A stretch of DNA of 64,000 nucleotides from Linum tenue (taxonomy: Eukaryota; Streptophyta; Magnoliopsida; Malpighiales; Linaceae): NCBI GenBank assembly GCA_946122785.1, contig CAMGYJ010000011.1, positions 8,742,001 to 8,806,000 of the forward strand, written 5' to 3'. Numbering within the stretch: the stretch's first letter is position 1; each line of letters begins with the position of its first letter. A program made the position numbers and the translations under genes. The notes below the pieces were generated by a model. It saw only the letters and a program-made list of their open reading frames with translations, had not been told where the DNA came from and made no database searches. Below, one piece after another: positions 9,978 to 20,458 of this stretch.

Positions 9978-10653
9978 TTTAGAGATGGGCAATGGGTGGG
10001 TAAACCACTAGACCCACCAGAACCCACCTGATTATAGCCCACCCATTACATGTTTGGGTGGATATGGTGGGTGGGTGTGGGTCATCGTTTTTGCCACCCA
10101 CTAAACTTGGGTGGGTGGCGGGTGAGTAGTGGGTGGGTAGCGGGTGGGTCATTTCCTGCAAAATCACATGATATATTAAGTCGTTAATGCATATTCTATA
10201 ATAAACACTATTCTTTCTTATACCAAAACTTCAATCGTGATTGATTCAATTAAATTTCAATTGTCTTGTATAAATTTTACTTGATTTACAACATAAAAAT
10301 CGACCATTTTAAAATATGATAACTATTAACAAAATATTTTGTGTTCGCATATGAGATAATTGGTGTTAGATTATCTAGTAAAGTATGTTTAATAGCTGTC
10401 AATTTTCTTGATTCGTAGTATTGATATTCAATTAGTTTAATACAAGCTTTTATGGCTCATAATTGTCTAATTATTTAAAAATAATTTGACCCATCAAAAC
10501 CGCCAAACCAACCCACCATCTGCCATCACCCACCCAACTCACCCACAACGATACAAATGGGTGGGTGTGGGTCATTTTTTCATCACCCACCATAACAATG
10601 GGTGGGTGGATTTTGCCCAAAAACCGACCCAACCCACCCATTGCCCATCCCTA
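9978..10653. mobile_element. hAT-like MITE (GGTGGGT family)
   Basis: The ends are TAGAGATGGGCAATGGGTGG and CCACCCATTGCCCATCCCTA, a near-perfect inverted repeat. The flanks gcctccaa (9970-9977) and gcctccat (10654-10661) form an 8-bp target duplication with one mismatch, as expected for hAT elements. Both subterminal regions (about 100-150 bp) are built from GGGTGGGT words, and the 300-bp centre is AT-rich and non-coding. Confidence 0.85.
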
Positions 10654-10661
10654 GCCTCCAT

Positions 10662-11284
10662 CTACCTCGCCCTACTTTGAATTGCTTTTCTGGACTAGTC
10701 TCCTATCTCGACTCATCATTATCATAGTCGAATAAACGATTCTACCTTTCCTGCCATCGTTGATTTTCAAATTCACAGAGCCATAGATTTCAATTCCGAT
10801 TTGGGCGTTTTCACTCCAGGAATCTCTTAGTGAAATTGAAGCTTCCTACAGCTTTGGCCATCCTTCACTGACGATTCTACACTAGCAGCTTGTGTGGAAT
10901 TGTCCTTTATCGCTCGAAGAAATTGACCCGATTTTTCGTCGTGTTTGAGCATTTTCGGAGCAATTTTGGCTCGAATTGGATATTGTAATCTAGTTGCATA
11001 TGACCCAATCCAGCCTGGGTGAAGCTTCCCTGCATATCATGGATCATGTTGGCTCTTTCGATTGGGTTCATATAGCTCTCTAAAGGCCCACCCAATCGCC
11101 CTCTCTCCTGCTCTGCTCCGGCGAAGAGACGTAGGGTCGACGACGTTGACGGGGTCTCTTCCTCTTGTATCCCGTTAACATAAAACGCTGAGTTAAAAGA
11201 TTAGCTGCATTGGACTTGTCAGATCGTTTTCCACTGGATTCTCCTTTGGATCGTTATCGACTGGCTTCCAATTATCTCTAATCC
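10662..11284 (-). other. Chromovirus 3' internal region, unassigned
   Basis: Sequence between the protease remnant and the shared LTR. A 62-codon minus frame (10907-11095, MGGPLESYMNPIERANMIHD) is open but I do not recognise it. No RT or integrase motif is visible, so this body looks internally deleted or non-autonomous. Confidence 0.4.
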
Positions 11285-11750
11285 ACTAGGACGTCTTCCG
11301 GCGACAGCGGTTTTAGCAAAACCATCTTACCATTGCGCTTGAATTTGTAACAATTGATGCCTCCATCATGGGTTACTGCACGATCAAATTGCCAGGGCCT
11401 TCCTAGAAGGAAGTGAGCAGCTTGCATCGGAGAAACGTTGAATTCGAGCTCATCTTTGTCGTCACTCGAATTGCGCCATAGTCATTGAGCCAATGTAGAT
11501 TGTAGGGATCAGGGTGCCTGTTCGTGCTCAATCCTAGCTTTGTCACCACGTCCTGACTGATCACGTTAACACAGCTGCCTCCGTCGACAATTAAAGACAA
11601 TAATTTTTCGGCAAATATACACCTAGAGTGAAACAAGTTTTCCCTCTAACCTAGACCCGCAAAGTCTCAACGGTAAGGGCTCTCTTGCTGACGGCCATAA
11701 GCTTCCCAGTTGAAGCTTCTTCCACCTCGATCTCCTCGTCAACTTCTGAA
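11285..11750 (-). pseudogene. Chromovirus aspartic protease remnant
   Basis: The minus strand reads VEEASTGKLMAVSKRALTVE, then FHSRCIFAEKLLSLIVDGGS followed by CVNVISQDVVTKLGLSTNRH and WLNDYGAIRVT. Nearer 11350 I read LLGRPWQFDRAVTHDGGIN and LKPLSP in another frame. This is the gypsy retropepsin that follows gag in chromoviruses; these elements commonly have Asp-Gly-Gly-Ser at the active site, as here. Frameshifts at about 11400 and 11640 inactivate it. It lies upstream of the gag at 8300-8970, so it must belong to a different body. Confidence 0.85.
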
Positions 11751-12594
11751 ATGACCCGCTCTTTTTCGAAAACCAAACCATAACTCAAACCGAAAAATGG
11801 TTACTTCAGAGAAACCCAAACCACTTTCTAAAATAAACAAACTGACAATGTTTAAGAATTTCAAACAAAAAGCCCGAACACTCTGCAAATCACAATCCAA
11901 ATACTTAAAATGACTTAACTCAGAATATATAGTTTATACTCCTAACCATGTAACAAAGAAATTAAACTATTCTAGCTCTGACTCTTCACGAGCTCCTTGA
12001 CTTCTCATCAATGCTGGTACAGCTACTCGCCTCACCTTGCCTCTTCTTGAAATTCACCCCTGCTAACCCTTCCTGAACCTGGTGAGTGAGAAGGGGTCAA
12101 TCTCGTCGTTACTTCCTAATGTCTTTGTCCTAGGCAAAACCTTACTAACACTTTATTAGGGTTTCCTGCCTTAGATGAAAGTTGTTCTCGCTTTCATCCC
12201 TCAACTTTATTACTCAACAGCTTATGGAAATCTTACTACCAACCTTATCTCATAGTTCGGTAGTTCTATCCTTAAATCATGCATTAACTACTAGGGACCA
12301 CTGCGTTACGTCTCGCCGTCCGGTGTCCCTACTCTAGTATGCCAACCGCGTTACGTCTCGCCGTCCAGATCCATCGTCTGTCCAGTCATCAAGTTAACTG
12401 ACGGAGTTAACGGAGTGGACGGAAATGGATATTTCGTGTATTTCGATAGTTAAGGATATAGTTGTCACAAACCTAATAGTTGTGGATATATAGCTGTATT
12501 TTACCAAAAACAAATATAGATCTATACTTATTTTTGGTATTTAAATGTATTCTTTATTTTTCATTTGGGAAAGTCATTTAAATCTTGATAATGA
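11751..12594. other. Unassigned interspersed sequence
   Basis: No gene found. It has LTR-like composition, beginning near ATGACCCGCTC, which could be an LTR edge, but I find no matching partner. The word GCGTTACGTCTCGCCGTCC occurs twice, at 12303 and 12348, a local duplication. Confidence 0.35.
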
Positions 12595-13125
12595 GACGTA
12601 CAAAAAGACAGTCATTATCAAGGACAAATGTAGTTTTAACGAAATTTTGTTGGCATTAGTAAAAATAATATTTCTGACTATCCGTCTAGAATAATATATT
12701 ATTGATGCCCTAACCACCTCACAAATGTGTGTTCAATGTATAAAAAAAAATTCAGCCTCAAATTCTCGTGACAAATATTTATTTTTGACGAATTGTGGAC
12801 ATTAATATAAATAGTATTTATGACGGCTAGTCAGAACTTCTTTATTGCTTAGGAAAATAATTCGAAAAAATAAATAAATTTTTCGTTAAAAAAATTCGTC
12901 TAATTAATCCTTCAAGAGTGGTTTCATTTGTGACGTCATTTTTTTATTACTAACAAGTTTATGCCGTCGATAATATTTTTATTTTGACGACTGGTCAGTA
13001 ATATTTTATTAGCGACTGGACAATTTTTGACGACGTCCGACAGTCGTCGGAAAAAGTCATTTCTGACGCAATTTTAATAATTTCGATGAAAAATGTGTCG
13101 TCGGTAATGACGACATTTTTTGTAG
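12595..13125. mobile_element. CACTA-like MITE
   Basis: The right end on the minus strand reads GACTACAAAAAATGTCGTCA, and the left end (12595) reads GACGTACAAAAAGACAGTCA. Both continue into a similar run with CGAAATT and TTTCTGAC words, so they form a diverged terminal inverted repeat. Subterminal GACGAC/GTCGTC words recur between 12960 and 13120, as in CACTA/En-Spm elements. No transposase. It interrupts the gag-like ORF's element near 13125. Confidence 0.55.
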
Positions 13126-14195
13126 TCTTGATACGTCTCCATCCTTGAACTGTCACTTGGTCTGGCTCGTAGGTCAACCCAGATGGCTGATCCTGCCTGC
13201 CCATCACTTCCTTCAGCTCGTTCAACCCTTTTCAGCTCGTTCATCCGCTCCTTGGCTAGTACCATTCGCCTAATCACAACCTTTATCCCCAACCAGCGCT
13301 TCCGCTTGCAGTTTTTGTTGCCGAAGTATTTGCCAAAGTAGCAAAAATCAAAAGCACAGGCCATGGCTTCTTTTCTCACTGCTGGCTCCAGCTTCCCTAT
13401 TGGAAATATATTATCGTCTCCCATCTCTGCGGTTGTAGCTCCGTCTTGACCCTTCTTTCTTCTTTTCCACCAACAAAGGAAGTCACCATCAACACCCAAC
13501 ATACCTGACGCCACCTTTTGTTTCTTTGTAAAACTCGAAGGGTTAATTTGGCCCAAAATAATTCTCCCTCTAATGTGAATAACACACTTGAAGATGATTA
13601 TGATGCACAATAATAGTACACGCTCCTGTATTTGTTGCGGATGGCCGCTAAACAACAACAATTGTGGCTTTCCTCCATGATGTTGCTTTATGGCGAGGCG
13701 TGGTGAAACAGGAGCAGCCTTGGCTGCTAATTCTACCAGTGACTTAGGTTCCACGACGAGCGATGGCGATTCTGTTGTGTGCATAGGTGGAGCGATTGGT
13801 GAACTCAAAGAGCTTTCAACCTGCGACGACAGTGGAGCAATGACAACATCAACAGCAACGCTAGGCATCAAATGCAGTGGAGCGACGACTAGCGGCACAA
13901 CATAACTTGGTTGCGAAGCGATCTTCGGGACTTCCATGGCGTCGAGGCTCTCAAGCAGCGGTGGTGGTGTGCTCTCAATTGAAGTTAGTACCTGTTGGGT
14001 TGCTACGCGTAGGACGGAGATGTCCGCCTCTTCCACAGCGGCTTGGGTCTCGACTTCCGGCGGCGATGGTGGTGTTGCTGACATGCGTCTGTCATACGAC
14101 ACAATCATCATGCGGCAGGTAGCCATGACACACTCTATCTGTCTGAGTGCCTGATTGATGAGTTCCTCCTCCCTTGATGGTTTCCTTGAGTTCAT
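13126..14195 (-). CDS. Gag-like ORF of a non-autonomous LTR element
   Basis: A long minus-strand frame follows the PBS directly. The first ATG is at 14195 (MNSRKPSREEELINQALRQI); the frame is open without ATG back into the PBS. The first 170 codons are Ser/Pro/Val-rich (APLHLMPSVAVDVVIAP, SSLSSPIAPP). The C-terminal half is basic and aromatic: DFLCWWKRRKKGQDG, FDFCYFGKYFGNKNCKRKRW, MVLAKERMNELKRVERAEG. No protease, integrase or RT motif is present. The downstream part runs into the CACTA-like MITE, so the natural C-terminus is probably lost. I call it gag-like only from position; the family is not recognised, and it could be a captured host fragment. Confidence 0.55.
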
Positions 14196-14216
14196 CGTGA
14201 TCGGAATCCGGATCAA

Positions 14217-14230
14217 CGACTCTGATACCA
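14217..14230 (-). promoter_or_regulatory. Primer-binding site, initiator tRNA-Met
   Basis: The minus strand reads TGGTATCAGAGTCG, matching the initiator tRNA-Met complement, two bases inside the LTR end at 14233. Confidence 0.8.
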
Positions 14231-14232
14231 AA

Positions 14233-14682
14233 TGATACGTGTTAGATTTTGATAGCTCCCATTTCTTGGCGGGAGTGGACCAGGTTCTCCTTTCTTGGTG
14301 AGAAATACCAGGGTTTCTTCTACTAATTTTCTCCTCCCCCGTTATTCATTACATTCTGAACTTAAATACACCAACGTTTGCAAAAGGAAATCCCATGTCC
14401 ATCTAACCCTAACTAAGTGGAACAAACTCCACGTTCTGCTCCTACCTCTACTGAACTTCCCCACCAAATATGGAGAAGCTTATTCCACTAACCCCTAACG
14501 CTAACAACCATGCTAACCTATTCAACCTTACTAACAATACTAACACAAACCAAAACTCCTACAACTACAATAACAAGCTTCTCTCGGCATAGGTTGGGCT
14601 TCTCCACGTAATCGCGGTAGCAATTGTTGGGCTGGGCTGTTCGTGCCAAATGATGGTATTGGGCCGATGAACACTCGTATCA
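14233..14682 (-). mobile_element. 5' LTR of the non-autonomous element
   Basis: A 450-bp LTR bounded by TGATACG and CGTATCA, a 7-bp perfect terminal inverted repeat, next to the PBS. No coding sequence inside. The matching 3' LTR is not found at lower coordinates, so the element is truncated or rearranged. Confidence 0.75.
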
Positions 14683-14699
14683 GCTGCAAACACTTAAAC

Positions 14700-16002
14700 C
14701 CTTACGGGAGAGTTTGAGGGTTGAGCAGGTTTGCGTATTAGAGAAAGACGCCGATGACTGACGTGCACCACTGTTATTTTACTTGCAAGATCCAAACAAG
14801 GTTACTGACCATGTTGTCCAGTTTAGAGCAAGGAGCTATGTAGTTTTGGATTTGACCTTGTATAAACGCAGACCTGATGGGTTATTGTTGAAATGCTTGG
14901 TGGGCAAGGAAGCATTGCAAGCCATGACAGAGGTGCATGAAGGAATATGCGGAGCTCACCAAGCTGGTGCTTCCATCCGATGGATTCTAATCGCTATGGA
15001 TTCTACTGGCCCATCATTAGACCAGATTGTGTTGCGTATGCTAAGGGTTGCGAAGCTTGTTAACGCCACGGCCCTGTTCAAAGAGCGTCGGTGGTTGATC
15101 TAAAATTCATAATCAAACTGAGACCGTTTTATGGATGGGCCATGGATTTGATTGATATGATTTACCCTCCATTGTCAAAGAAACATGTTTTTATAATTTT
15201 GGCTACTGACTACTTCACCAAGTGGTGGAAGCCAAACCATTGAAAGTGGCGAACCAAGATGAAGTAATTTCTTTCATACAAGAACACATCATTCACCGAT
15301 TTGGTTTGCCGGCAACAATAACGACGGACCAAGGAACTGTCTTCACTGGGGGGCAAGTTATGGAGTTTGCGGCAGAACGAGAGATAAAGATTATCCATTC
15401 CACTTCGTATTATGCACAGGCTAACGGGCAAGCGGAAGCATCCAACTAGGTCATAAAAAATATTTTGACGAAGATGATTGAGGATAATCCGCGAAGTTGG
15501 CATGAAGTTTAGTCAGAAGCGTTGTGGGCATACAGGATGTCACCACGAAGCAGTACGAGAGTGAGCCCTTTCTAGTTAACTTACGGTCATGAAGCATTCT
15601 TCCACGTAGAGGTGACCGTTAACTCACTCCGAGTTAACAACTCAGGAGTATCATGAGTCAATGATGCTCGAGTTGTGCGATCTTGATGAACTCCAACTCC
15701 GCGCCCTTGATAATGTTTAAGTATAGTAAGCAAGGGTGGCTAGAGCTTACAATAAGAAAGTTCGGCACAAATCATTCGAAGAGGGCGAACTGGTTTGGAA
15801 GGCTCATTTACCCATCGGAGAGAAAGATCCCAAATTTGAAAAATGGTCGCCAAACTGGCATGGACCATTCGTGGAGCACTCTGTGTGCCCTAATGGAGCA
15901 TACCTGCTAAAAGATTTGGATGGAGTGATGCATGAGCGTTTGATAAATGGAAAATATTTAAAACCATACGTGTCGTCCCTATGGGACGCAGCTGGTCATT
16001 AG
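14700..16002 (+). pseudogene. Tat-type gypsy integrase remnant
   Basis: Plus-strand integrase of a Tat-lineage element. 14783-15103 gives LYKRRPDGLLLKCLVGKEAL and VHEGICGAHQAG, the zinc-binding N-terminal domain, then decays. 15222-15449 holds FIQEHIIHRFGLPATITTDQ followed by GTVFTGG, with the second catalytic Asp in TDQG, and YAQANGQAEASN with the catalytic Glu. 15480-15720 reads WHEV, EALWAYRMSPR and LTYGHEAF with stops. 15736-16002 is the C-terminal part (FEEGELVWKAHLPI, KFEKWSPNWHGPF, YLLKDLDGVMHERLINGKYL). RT is not in the window; the upstream side ends at a foreign LTR at 14682. Confidence 0.88.
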
Positions 16003-16726
16003 TCTGAGCGATGACGATCAACCATGTGCAAAAAAGATGTGGCCTCGTCGGCTACCAAGGTTGCACAATATGGTTGAGTAGTGCGGGCTTGGCGAAGTAT
16101 GCAACAAATACACCAATTTACCAACTCTGTTACTAATAATAATAAATAAATAAAATTCTTAGTGCCTTTATGGCTAGCGGCAGGGTCGGCCTAATCCCAG
16201 CAGGTGCGGTATAATACCAAATTGTTTATCTGCACCCGGCTACAATAGTGAATTTTGGCGGACCAATGAAACCAAATAGATTTGTTGGGACTTGATTCAT
16301 AAGATTAAAATAGGTACAACAGTGCCGTTCTTACTGTTATTTTTCGTTGAAATTGTCGGCGCTAATGTGGAATAAACAACATTGTGGCGCAAGTATAGTG
16401 GAAAGGGAGAAAAATAACAAGGTTGAGAAAAAAGGTGTTGTTTTTAGATCAACAACTTTGCGGTGGAGGTTTAGAATAAAGATTCAACATAGCTGGCCTA
16501 GACGGTGGCTACGGAACTTGGCTAATTATATTAAAAAATAGAAGAGAGCAGACGTTTTAGCTTGACAACGTTGCCGAGTAAGAGAAAATTTCGACTAATG
16601 CAACTTGGCAGGTTGTCGGCGCCAAGCGGAAGAAACAACATCGTTGCGAAGAAAAAATCAAGGTTGTTTGGGAAGAAAAGCGACGTTATTTAACAGAAAG
16701 GAAAGCAGGGTACGACACCATTTAGG
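16003..16726 (+). other. Tat 3' non-coding region
   Basis: No gene. Follows the integrase, as the long 3' untranslated region of Tat elements does. Contains AACG.CGTT-like words (for example near 16640-16690) resembling those in the LTR at 26780-27370. Confidence 0.6.
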
Positions 16727-16865
16727 TGTTCCCCTCTCAAGCAATATTATTCTGCAAACGAGCCGAGCCGAGCCGAGTTTTTGCTTAGTTTGAGATCGGC
16801 TCGTTTATAAAAATTTCAGTTCGAGCCGAGCGGTGTTCCCCTCTCAAGCAATATTGTTCTGGACC
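16727..16865. repeat. Duplicated flank with partial hAT end
   Basis: GTGTTCCCCTCTCAAGCAAT occurs at about 16727 and again at 16833, 106 bp apart. Between the copies is a 78-bp partial copy of the left end of the neighbouring hAT element (CAAACGAGCCGAGCCGAG ... GAGATCGGCTCGTTTATAAA). The second copy leads into the complete element at 16866. Confidence 0.85.
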
Positions 16866-17463
16866 TAGGGCTACAAACGAGCCGAGTCGACTCGAGTTTT
16901 CGCTTAGTTTGAGATCGGCTTGTTTATAAAAATTTCAGCTCGAGCTCGAATTGAATTTTCATAATCCAGCTCGAGCTCAAGCTTGGCTCGATTAAAAATA
17001 ATCTAACTCGAGCTCGACTCGATAAAGCTTGGTAAATGCTCATTAACACAGCTTGTCAAGCTTAGTACAAGCTCGACTCTAGATGAGCTCGATTTGAAAT
17101 CATTATTGTTGAAAAGTGTGTACACATACGAGTTTGAATGATAAAAAGAATACTAGAAACTATAAATTACAGCTAACTTTCATGCATATCAGTATTAACA
17201 AGATAATGTTCATGTTTAAAAGAGTAATTAATCCTTCCACAAACTCTAAACAAGCCAGCTCGCGAGCTTAGTTCTACAAGCCACGAAGTTAAGCTAGCTC
17301 ACGAGCTTTTCAAGCCGAGCGCAATCTAGCTCAAGCTTGGCTCATTTACTGACGAGTTGGCTCGCGACCCGGCTTATTTAATAACGAGCCGAGTGTCGAA
17401 CGAGTTTTTTTCCGATTCGAACGCCAAGTTGCTCGCAAGCGACTTGTCTCATTTACAGCCCTA
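16866..17463. mobile_element. hAT-like MITE (CGAGC family), perfect TSD
   Basis: The ends are TAGGGCTACAAACGAG and CTCATTTACAGCCCTA, flanked by TCTGGACC at 16858-16865 and 17464-17471, a perfect 8-bp duplication. The subterminal parts consist of CGAGC/GCTCG words (GAGCTCGAGC and similar) in inverted orientation. The centre is AT-rich; no coding potential. Confidence 0.92.
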
Positions 17464-17654
17464 TCTGGACCCGAGGCGGAGAAAAGAGTAGGCATTGCTA
17501 TTGGTTGAAATCCAAAAAACCGTAATGCGGCAATTGTAAGACAGTTGTTTGGAAAAGAATAACAAGGCTGTATTGGAGTCAACCAGGATTAAAAATTAAA
17601 ATAATGCAACAATGGATTTTCTTTTCTCTCTATGCACGCCACGGCTTAGAATAG

Positions 17655-18442
17655 GGTGAGTAACCATTGGTTACTGACCTATGAGTAACTAAATTTGGAC
17701 CTTTAGATTTAAGTGGGCCTAGAAAATTCAGATCTAAGGGTTGTCAATTAAAGCCATTTTATTTTCCCTAGTTTTCATAATCGCCTCTTATCTTCTTCGT
17801 TCTAACTTGGATTTCATTTTTTTTTTTTTTTTTGCACACAAGGAACAAGTTCTTTGTGCTCTACAAAATGAGATCAAATCAATATATTTCGAGAAACTTT
17901 TTTTTTACCAACTACATATCATATGGTAACTTCTTCGTTTTTAAGTCATTTTTTAAAACGTTTGCTCAGAAGGAACGAGTTCATCATGATCTATTGGATC
18001 TACAAATATCTGGGTGAAAAAAATACGGGACCAAAAATTACCATACTTTACCACTATGGTATGTGGATAGCAACTTGTGGTAAACAATTATGAAAGTCGT
18101 AAATAACAGTTAGTACACTCCTACTATCATGTATTCAACCTTCTTACCATATTGGTATGTTCATACCATCATGGTACGTTTTCTTACCATGTGGTAATGA
18201 CTAGTAAAAAATTATTCAATTTTTTTGTACTAAAACTATATCAAAGTGGATATCATTTTAAAGAGCACATTTAATCTGATTTATCTGTGCAAAAAAATTT
18301 AAATTCCGACTTAAAACGAGAGAGAAATCGTCCGTTAAAGATTAAAGGGAAAAAGATTAAAAAAATTCTAGGAGTGAGAGGGATATTGATGTCATGCTGA
18401 TGTGGAGGATTACTCATGGTTACTGATCATAAAGTTACTAAC
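17655..18442. mobile_element. Probable TIR element with TACCAT palindromes
   Basis: The left end GGTGAGTAACCATTGG and the right end (minus GGTTAGTAACTTTATGA) look like a diverged terminal inverted repeat with GTAAC words. I could not confirm a target duplication. Inside, 18036-18206 holds many TTACCAT/ATGGTA inverted words. No gene. Confidence 0.4.
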
Positions 18443-18641
18443 CTGATCTGTTCCCGCACGCCACCGTAGGATGCAGAAAATTGATGGACGATAAGGAGGG
18501 GGATTGGTAGCATTGCAGTCGTGTGGTATCTGCAACGTGGCATGAAGGGTGTTGGTGGCCGCAATGGGGATAACGAAGGGGAGGCTAAGTGGAAGCGTGC
18601 TCAAATAACAAGATGGAGCAGGTATGTTTTTCCCTATTCAT

Positions 18642-18869
18642 TGTAAATAATCAAGCAGAACGTAAAAAACACACGAGATTTAACGTGGTATTCATGTTTT
18701 CAGGACTAGTCCACGGAAGAGGCTGTGATTTTCAATAGATTTTCACTATGCTCGTTAATTGTACAGAGAAGCATGGCCGACTTCTATATAAGGATTTAAC
18801 CCTACTTCTAATTACATTAAACAATTATGGCTAATTACACATTGGTACTTAAACTAATATATTTCAACA
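18642..18869 (-). repeat. Copia 3' LTR
   Basis: 228 bp, TG...CA, about nine-tenths identical by eye to 24699-24923. Confidence 0.93.
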
Positions 18870-18880
18870 CCCTCCCTCAA
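18870..18880 (-). promoter_or_regulatory. Copia polypurine tract
   Basis: The minus strand reads TTGAGGGAGGG directly before the 3' LTR start TGTTGAAATA; plus-strand primer site. Confidence 0.88.
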
Positions 18881-19109
18881 ATTGATGTGCGGTGCACAAC
18901 ATCAATTTGGATGACAAGTACCAATGTCGACTAGAACTGACTGCCTTTGTCAAGAGATATGCATTCTGATCTTCTGTCGAGAGATAGCCCAACTGTATCA
19001 ATCCTTCTGCCACCAACTGTCTAATGTAATGCACATGAGCTTACATGTGTTTAGTTCTGTCATGCAATACAGGATTGCTAGCAATTTGTATCGCACAAGT
19101 GTTATCCCA

Positions 19110-19391
19110 ATAGTGTTATACCAACTCTGAGCTGACCTCGGACATTGATCTGTATTCTGCTTCAGTGGATGACTTTGACACTTTATCCTGCTTCCGACAT
19201 CGCCAGGATACAAAAGAGTTTCCAACCCGAATACACCAGCCTGACGTTGACCTTTTAGTATCCACACACCCGACAAAGTCTGCATCTGCAAAAGCTTCTA
19301 CAGTCGGCTCACCCTCAGCGGGAAAGAACATCCCGACGTCCTGAGTCTGCTTCAGGTACCACAATAACCTGCTGCCAAATGAAGATTAGTG
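19110..19391 (-). pseudogene. Copia RNase H
   Basis: The minus frame reads MWYLKQTQDVGMFFP, VEAFADADFVGCVDTKRSTS and FVSWRCRKQDKVSKSSTEAE followed by YRSMSE. ADADFVG carries the first catalytic Asp and SSTEAEY the Glu of copia RNase H. A 51-bp tandem duplication (units from 19341 and 19392) separates it from RT and breaks the frame. Confidence 0.92.
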
Positions 19392-19468
19392 CTGAGTCTG
19401 CTTCAGGTACCGCAATAACCTGCTGGAAAATGAAGATTAGTAGCTATTCCCATATACGGACTCACTAC

Positions 19469-20440
19469 CTAAACTGCATAAGAAATATCCGGGCGAGTGC
19501 GAGTCAAGTAAATGAGACTCCCAACCAAGCTCCTGTAAACCGACCGATCACTGACCACTTCCCCCTGGTCTCCGAGCAGCTTAAGATTTTGCTCCATTGG
19601 AGTAGAGCAGGGAATACAATCAGCAAACCGCGCCGAGTCCAGGAGATCCAGAATATATTTGCGTTGAGACACCAACAATCCCTGCGAAAATCGATGTACT
19701 TCCAGCCCAAGGAAGTACGACACCTCCCCCATTTCCTTCAAGTTAAAGGCATTCCGTAGTACTTCAGTAATGTCACGAATTCCAACCTTGTCACTACCCG
19801 TAATAATCATATCATCGACATACACTAGTATAACCACAATACCATCAATAGTGTTCCGAGTGAACAGAGATGGATCATTCAAACTTTGAGTGAATCCTAC
19901 CTGAGTAAGGGTGCTATGAGATTTTTCAAACCACGCACGAGGTGCCTGTTTGAGTCCATACAAAGAGCGAACAAGCTTGCAAACCATAGTTGAGTCACCT
20001 TTATTGTATCCCGAAGGTCGCTCCATATATATCGTCTCTTTCAAGTCACCATGAAGAAAGGCATTCTTCACATCAAGCTGAAGCAGAGGCCAATTCTGCA
20101 TAGAAGCAACCGCAAACACTGAAAGAACAGTCTGCATTTTGACTACTGGCGCAAAGGTCTCCTCATAGTCAATATCATACTCCTGTTTGAAACCTTGTGC
20201 AACCAGACAAGCTTTAAACTTATCAACAGCACCATCCGAAAGCATTTTGACAATATAAACCCATTGATAGCCAATCATCAACATCCAATCAACACTGGGG
20301 ACAAGATCCCACGTATGGTTCTCCTCTAACGCATCCATCTCAACCCTCATAATAGAGTTCCAGCGAGGATCCCGAACAGCCTGAGAATAAGAACGTGGAA
20401 CAAAAATCGGCTCAATAGAATAGCCAAAGAAATCACTCAT
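19469..20440 (-). pseudogene. Copia reverse transcriptase
   Basis: A 323-codon open minus frame: VRDPRWNSIMRVEMDALEEN, TWDLVP, VDKFKACLVAQGFKQEYDID, ETFAPVVKMQTVLSVFAVAS, LDVKNAFLHGDLKETIYMER, VCKLVRSLYGLKQAPRAWFE, and the active-site YVDD in ILVYVDDMIITGSD. It ends in RTRPDISYAV before RNase H. RT copies the element RNA. The domain is intact from its first motif, but it lost continuity with integrase because the MULE at 20459 lies just upstream of codon 1 of this frame. Confidence 0.95.
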
Positions 20441-20458
20441 ACATACCAGAGGCTAATG

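Noticed and set aside
13690..14154. Three overlapping plus frames rich in Ser/Thr/Gly
   Set aside because: They are the complement of the 374-codon gag-like ORF, whose codon pattern is the more protein-like.
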